Source: Propionibacteriaceae bacterium UBA7704 (GTDB lineage: Bacteria > Actinomycetota > Actinomycetes > Propionibacteriales > Propionibacteriaceae). From it: a stretch of DNA of 64,000 bases. The notes beneath the pieces were generated by a model. That model saw nothing but the letters and a program-made list of their open reading frames with translations. It was not told the DNA's origin and did no database searches. The stretch lies in assembly GCA_002482525.1 (NCBI GenBank), contig DLGC01000020.1:62526-126525 (forward strand), read 5' to 3'. Of the stretch, positions 59,983 through 64,000 are shown in pieces (the first letter of the stretch is position 1; the number at the start of each line of letters is the position of its first letter). Both the position numbers and the translations under genes were made by a program.

Positions 59983-60888
59983 ATGGCTGAACACGACCAG
60001 ATCGACACGAGCTCGCGATCGGGCTCCCTACTGCCCGCCTGGCTTCGGGCCATGCGCCCCAAGCAGTGGGTGAAGAACGTGCTGGTGCTGGCCGCGCCGC
60101 TGGCGGCCGGCCAGCTCTTCGTCCCTGCGGTACTCATCCCCACACTGTGGGCCTTCTTGGCTTTCAGCCTGATCAGCGCGTCCATCTACTTGATCAACGA
60201 CATCCACGACGTGGACGCCGACCGCGCGCATCCCACGAAACGCTTTCGACCCATCGCAGCCGGCGAGCTCCCCGCGAGTCTGGCCTGGGCGCTGGCGGCC
60301 CTCACCGCCCTCGGCTCACTGGCCATCGGATTCTGGGTGACACCCATGCTGGGGGCAGTGCTCAGTGTGTACTGGCTACTGCAGATCGGCTACTCGTTCT
60401 TGCTCAAGGACAAGCCGATCATCGACCTCGCCATGGTGGCAGCCGGATTCCTGCTGCGGGCGGTCGCCGGCGGTGTCGCGTCCGGTTTGATCCTGAGCCA
60501 GTGGTTCCTGCTGGTGGCATCCTTCGGTTCGCTGTTCATGGTGGCCGGCAAGCGCTACTCCGAATTGAAGGAACTCGGCGCCGAAGCCAAGACCCGAGCC
60601 AGCTTGGAGCGCTACACACGGTCCTATCTGCGCGAGATCTGGTCGATTTCGATGGCTATCGTGATCATGTCTTACAGCCTGTGGGCCTTCGAACAACGCG
60701 GAAATCTGCTCGGGGTGCCGTGGGCCGCGGTGTCGATCGCACCGTTCACCTTGGCCATTCTGCGTTATGCGATGAAGATCGATCAGGGCAAGGCCGGCGA
60801 ACCCGAGGATGTCGTCCTGCACGACCACATGCTGCAGGGACTGGCCGTGCTGTGGATCATTCCGGTGGGCGTGGCCGTCTTCGGCTGA
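59983..60888 (+). CDS. UbiA-type prenyltransferase, decaprenyl-phosphate phosphoribosyltransferase-like
   Basis: The 301-residue protein has about eight hydrophobic segments. The first Asp-rich motif is NDIHDVDADRAHP near residue 75. A second motif region occurs near 137 (LKDKPIIDLAMV). The N-terminus WLRAMRPKQWVKNVLVLAAP and this motif match the Rv3806c-type family that makes decaprenylphosphoryl-phosphoribose for arabinan synthesis. The enzyme type is fairly secure. Whether the organism makes arabinogalactan is not. It has no operon partner and lies between TetR and lysE. Confidence 0.88.
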   Translation: MAEHDQIDTSSRSGSLLPAWLRAMRPKQWVKNVLVLAAPLAAGQLFVPAVLIPTLWAFLAFSLISASIYLINDIHDVDADRAHPTKRFRPIAAGELPASLAWALAALTALGSLAIGFWVTPMLGAVLSVYWLLQIGYSFLLKDKPIIDLAMVAAGFLLRAVAGGVASGLILSQWFLLVASFGSLFMVAGKRYSELKELGAEAKTRASLERYTRSYLREIWSISMAIVIMSYSLWAFEQRGNLLGVPWAAVSIAPFTLAILRYAMKIDQGKAGEPEDVVLHDHMLQGLAVLWIIPVGVAVFG

Positions 60889-60909
60889 CGATCACACGAC
60901 CAGAGTCGC

Positions 60910-61542
60910 CTAGAGCCCGGTTTCGCTGCCCAGAACGGCGGCGAAACCCAGCATCGCCACGCCCGCCGTCGCATCGATGACGCGGGCCGAGCGCAGCCCG
61001 GTGAGGACATGGCGCAGCCGATGAGCGGCCAGAATCACCACGGTGAACCACGCCATGGCGATCACCGCATGCAAGCCGGCCAGCAGTGCGCCAACCAGCG
61101 CCGGCGGGTAGCCGGAAGCCAGAAACAGCGGCAGCACCGTGACGTAGAACACCGCCATCTTGGGGTTCAGCAGATCCGTCAGCAGACCTTTGCCGAAAGC
61201 CTGGGGCACCGAATCGACGACCGCCTCGGCCAGGGTGACCTGGGGCTGACCGCGCCAGGCATGCCACAGGTAGCTGAAGCCCAGATAGAGCAGGAAGGCC
61301 ACCCCCAGCCAACGCAGCACTGTGTAGGCCACCGGTGAGGCCACAAAGAGCGCCGCCACACCGGCAGCTGCCGCGATTCCCCAGATCAGCGCCCCGACAC
61401 AGATACCGGCGGCGGTTGCCAGAGCCGTACTGCGACGAGATCGCAGCGCCTGACGCAGCACCAGAACCGTGTCCAATCCCGGGGTGAGAGTGACCACCAA
61501 CGCCAACAGGCCGAAGCTCAGCAGCGATTGCGACAGACTCAT
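60910..61542 (-). CDS. LysE/RhtB family amino-acid exporter
   Basis: The 210-residue protein has about five to six hydrophobic segments. The start is MSLSQSLLSFGLLALVVTLT, and TPGLDTVLVLRQAL carries the family motif. It also has GFSYLWHAW and LLNPKMAVFYVTVLPLF. LysE relatives export basic or small amino acids and related compounds. ATG 61542 is six bases after TACCAT (61549-61554), leaderless. It is convergent with the UbiA gene. The substrate is not known. Confidence 0.9.
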   Translation of the reverse strand: MSLSQSLLSFGLLALVVTLTPGLDTVLVLRQALRSRRSTALATAAGICVGALIWGIAAAAGVAALFVASPVAYTVLRWLGVAFLLYLGFSYLWHAWRGQPQVTLAEAVVDSVPQAFGKGLLTDLLNPKMAVFYVTVLPLFLASGYPPALVGALLAGLHAVIAMAWFTVVILAAHRLRHVLTGLRSARVIDATAGVAMLGFAAVLGSETGL

Positions 61543-61576
61543 AGCCGGATGGTAGCCGCTGCGATCAGGGACCCCG

Positions 61577-62584
61577 TCAGATCCAATCAGCTCGCCGGAA
61601 GATGAGGTACAACCCCACCGACCCGACCAGGATCGACGCCACGCTCTGCCACAAGCCGAAGTCGGTAGCGAACCCCGGGTAGGGCAAGTTCTGCCCGAAC
61701 CAGCCGGTGACAGCCGTCGGTACCGCAATGATCGCCGCCCACGCCGCGAGCTTCTTCATGATCTCGTTCAACCGGGCGTCCTGAAGACTCAGATTGGTCT
61801 CGAACACGCTGGTGATCATGTCGCGAAGGCTCTCGGTCCACTCCGCAGCCCGGATGACATGGTCGTAGAGGTCGTTGAAATACCCGTCCAGTTCCCCGGC
61901 CAACGGAATGTCACGCTCATCACGGAACCGCATGACCGCGCTCACCACCTCCCGCATCGGGAGCACGACCCGCCGCAATTGCACCAACGCCTTGCGCAAC
62001 GCGAACACCCGCTGCTGCACTTCCGAAGCCCTGCGTTCGCTCTCGAACAGCAGATCCTCCAGATCATCGATGTCCTCATCCAGCGCAGTGATCACCTCGA
62101 AATGCCCGTCCACCACTTCGTCCAACATGCCGTGCACCAGCGCCGCGACGCCGTGACCGGTCAGACCGTCCTCAGCCCACCGGGTCACGATGCGATCGAT
62201 ATCGATCGCCTCGCTGGACCGCACCGTGATCAGGGCATTGGGCAGCACGAAGGCCGACAATCGCGCCAGTCGTAACTCCAGCCGCGCTTGGTCGGGGCGC
62301 TCCAAGGCGACCGCATAGCAGGTCAGGAAGGTGTGGCCGTCATGGCGCGTGGCCTTCGGACGTTCCTTGGGTTCGATCACGTCATCCACAGCCAACGGAT
62401 CCAGGTCGAGCTCATCGGCCAGCTTGCCCAAAGCCTCCCGCGACGGCGCGACCAGGTCGAGCCAGACCACCGTGTTAGCCTCGCCTCGGAAGGACTCCAA
62501 CTCGGACGGCGAGATATTCCGGGCGACTTCGATGCCATCCCGCCACACCAGACTGCGCGGTAGTTCCACGCCCCAAGCATGCAC
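61577..62584 (-). CDS. corA: CorA family divalent metal transporter
   Basis: CorA proteins take up magnesium or cobalt through a pentameric channel. The 335-residue protein has a long cytoplasmic domain with VDDVIEPKERPKATRH and two C-terminal transmembrane segments. The usual GMN signature is GQN here (TGWFGQNLPYPG). GQN variants are seen in some actinobacterial CorA proteins, so this is not a clear defect. The final segment ends in YLIFRRADWI. The start region lies 115 bases from the divergent accA gene. Confidence 0.9.
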   Translation of the reverse strand: MHAWGVELPRSLVWRDGIEVARNISPSELESFRGEANTVVWLDLVAPSREALGKLADELDLDPLAVDDVIEPKERPKATRHDGHTFLTCYAVALERPDQARLELRLARLSAFVLPNALITVRSSEAIDIDRIVTRWAEDGLTGHGVAALVHGMLDEVVDGHFEVITALDEDIDDLEDLLFESERRASEVQQRVFALRKALVQLRRVVLPMREVVSAVMRFRDERDIPLAGELDGYFNDLYDHVIRAAEWTESLRDMITSVFETNLSLQDARLNEIMKKLAAWAAIIAVPTAVTGWFGQNLPYPGFATDFGLWQSVASILVGSVGLYLIFRRADWI

Positions 62585-62699
62585 CCGATAGACCCGGGGT
62601 GTCTCAGTCAGGAAATCCCTCGCCCGAGGTACTGCCTAGCGGGCGCGGTTTTCACTAGACTCCGCTGAGTTGTGGTCTCAGACCTGGAAAGGAATGTCG

Positions 62700-64000
62700 A
62701 TGCCGATTACCAAAGTGCTGGTTGCCAACCGCGGGGAGATCGCCGTCCGAGTGATCCGCGCCGCACGGGACGCCGGCATCGGCAGCGTGGCGATTTACGC
62801 CGACCCTGATGCGGATTCGCTTTTCGTGAAGCTCGCCGACGAGGCGTTCGCCCTCAACGGCCTCACCCCGGCCGAGACCTACCTCGACCAGGCCAAGATT
62901 CTGGACGTCGCCGCCCGGACCGGAGCCGACGCGGTGCACCCCGGCTACGGCTTCCTCGCTGAGAACGCCAGTTTCGCCCAGGCTGTGCTGGACGCCGGCC
63001 TGATCTGGATCGGCCCCTCACCGGCGGCCATCGACGCCCTCGGCGACAAGGTTCAGGCCCGTCACATCGCGGCCAAGGTCGGAGCGCCGCTGGTGCCCGG
63101 TACCGCTGACCCGGTCGCGGACGCCGACGAGGTCGTCGCCTTCGCCACCGAGCATGGCCTGCCCATCGCGATCAAGGCCGCCTATGGCGGCGGCGGACGC
63201 GGCCTGAAGGTCGCCCGCACCCTGGAGGAGATCCCCGAACTGTTCGAGTCGGCCACCCGTGAGGCCGTCACTGCTTTCGGGCGCGGCGAGTGCTTCGTGG
63301 AACGCTACCTGGACCGCCCCCGGCACGTCGAAACCCAGTGCCTGGCCGATACGAAGGGCAATGTCGTGGTGGTCTCCACCCGCGACTGCTCGCTGCAACG
63401 CCGCCACCAGAAGCTGGTGGAGGAGGCGCCCGCGCCTTTCCTGACCGATGCTCAGCGCAGCCGGCTGTACGAATCCAGCAAAGCCATTCTGAAAGAGGCC
63501 GGCTATGTCGGTGCCGGAACCTGTGAGTTCCTGATCGGCCAGGACGGCACCATCTCCTTCCTCGAGGTCAACACCCGTCTTCAGGTCGAGCACCCGGTCT
63601 CCGAAGAGGTCACCGGGCTGGACCTGGTGCGCCAGATGTTCCGTATCGCCAATGGCGAGGAACTCGGCTTCGACGACCCGGAGATCCGCGGCCACTCCAT
63701 TGAGTTCCGCATCAATGCCGAGGACGCCGGCCGCAACTTCATGCCCGCCCCGGGCACCGTCACCGCCTGGCATGCGCCTGCCGGACCGGGCGTCCGGGTC
63801 GACGAGGGGTATCTGACCGGCATGGCTGTGCCCGGCTCGTTCGACTCGCTGGTGGCCAAGATCATCGTCACCGGTGCCGACCGGGCCGAGGCGATCGCCC
63901 GGGCCAAACGCGCCCTCAGCGAAACCACCCTGGAAGGCATGCCGTCGGTGATCCCCTTCCACCGGGCGGTGCTCTCCGAGCCGGACTACGTGGCCGCGGA
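62700..64000 (+). CDS. accA: Acyl-CoA carboxylase alpha subunit (biotin carboxylase), 3' end cut
   Basis: The protein carries the biotin carboxylase half, and probably a biotin carrier domain beyond the window. Residues visible are MPITKVLVANRGEIAVRVIR, the ATP loop KAAYGGGGRGLKV, CSLQRRHQKLVEEAP and EVNTRLQVEHPVSEEVTG. ATG 62700 is chosen because AAAGGA (62688-62693) lies six bases upstream; an ATG at 62694 lacks spacing. A -10-like TAGACT is at 62656-62661. The reading frame stays open to 64000. It is the partner of accD/accE and target of BirA. Confidence 0.95.
   Translation, partial: MPITKVLVANRGEIAVRVIRAARDAGIGSVAIYADPDADSLFVKLADEAFALNGLTPAETYLDQAKILDVAARTGADAVHPGYGFLAENASFAQAVLDAGLIWIGPSPAAIDALGDKVQARHIAAKVGAPLVPGTADPVADADEVVAFATEHGLPIAIKAAYGGGGRGLKVARTLEEIPELFESATREAVTAFGRGECFVERYLDRPRHVETQCLADTKGNVVVVSTRDCSLQRRHQKLVEEAPAPFLTDAQRSRLYESSKAILKEAGYVGAGTCEFLIGQDGTISFLEVNTRLQVEHPVSEEVTGLDLVRQMFRIANGEELGFDDPEIRGHSIEFRINAEDAGRNFMPAPGTVTAWHAPAGPGVRVDEGYLTGMAVPGSFDSLVAKIIVTGADRAEAIARAKRALSETTLEGMPSVIPFHRAVLSEPDYVAA

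Noticed and set aside
61577..62584. GQN in place of GMN in CorA as a novel transporter
   Set aside because: GQN variants are, to my knowledge, seen among actinobacterial CorA-like proteins, so it is not distinctive.

Overview
The window is a dense, high-GC stretch of bacterial chromosome. Genes sit on both strands, and many neighbours overlap by 1 or 4 bases (TGATG, ATGA or GTGA junctions). A WhiB regulator, an acyl-CoA carboxylase epsilon subunit, DUF3499, DUF3039, DUF2017, DUF3618 and DUF5719 proteins, and many leaderless starts preceded by TANNNT boxes place it in the Actinomycetota. The family cannot be fixed from sequence alone. A Propionibacteriales-type organism is a reasonable guess, but only a guess. 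I saw no insertion sequence, prophage, CRISPR array or rRNA operon; the content is core and lifestyle genes.

Left part (1-16 kb). tRNA-His is followed by a three-gene cassette of small membrane protein, zinc-ribbon membrane protein and SPFH/SHOCT protein, resembling Bacillus YdjH/YdjG/YdjI. Next come an SGNH hydrolase, the MurT-GatD lipid II amidation pair, a CcdA/DsbA-like thiol-redox pair, an MFS transporter, tRNA-Lys, an orphan sugar-binding lipoprotein with a DUF3618 protein, a Bcp peroxiredoxin with a histidine phosphatase, and a sugar ABC importer (binding protein and two permeases, no ATPase).

Middle part (16-38 kb). tRNA-Leu is followed by the minus-strand run rph-rdgB-thyA-folA-dinB. 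A plus-strand block (Cys-rich microprotein, rhodanese lipoprotein, MFS) lies between rph and murI. Then come a 94-bp imperfect palindrome, an iron-regulated feoABC operon with a DtxR-type box, clpS-DUF2017, the NAD-salvage pair pncB-pncA, malQ, an MFS/MarR pair, a membrane protein with DUF3039, a SixA-like phosphatase, a VanY-type carboxypeptidase, ahcY and an unusual thiolase.

Right part (38-64 kb). This is an actinobacterial envelope/lipid block whose order resembles, from memory, M. tuberculosis Rv3255c-Rv3285: TobH-like SIS protein, Trm112, manB, DUF3499, Rv3259-like protein, DUF5719, GT2, whiB2-like, manC, LCP, purE, GtrA, PH protein, birA, accD, accE, maf and accA (cut by the window end). 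A GH13 enzyme with a divergent TetR regulator, a UbiA-type prenyltransferase, LysE and CorA are interposed.

The genes support mannose-nucleotide supply, cell-wall assembly, biotin-dependent acyl-CoA carboxylation, alpha-glucan use, iron uptake and nucleotide hygiene. The observations most worth checking are the 94-bp palindrome, the microprotein/rhodanese cassette under a CsoR/CstR-like site, two enzymes lacking their expected nucleophile (thiolase Cys to Thr; peptidase E Ser to Gly), the twin TetR operators, the Ydj-like cassette and the leaderless-promoter signature at 19 genes.
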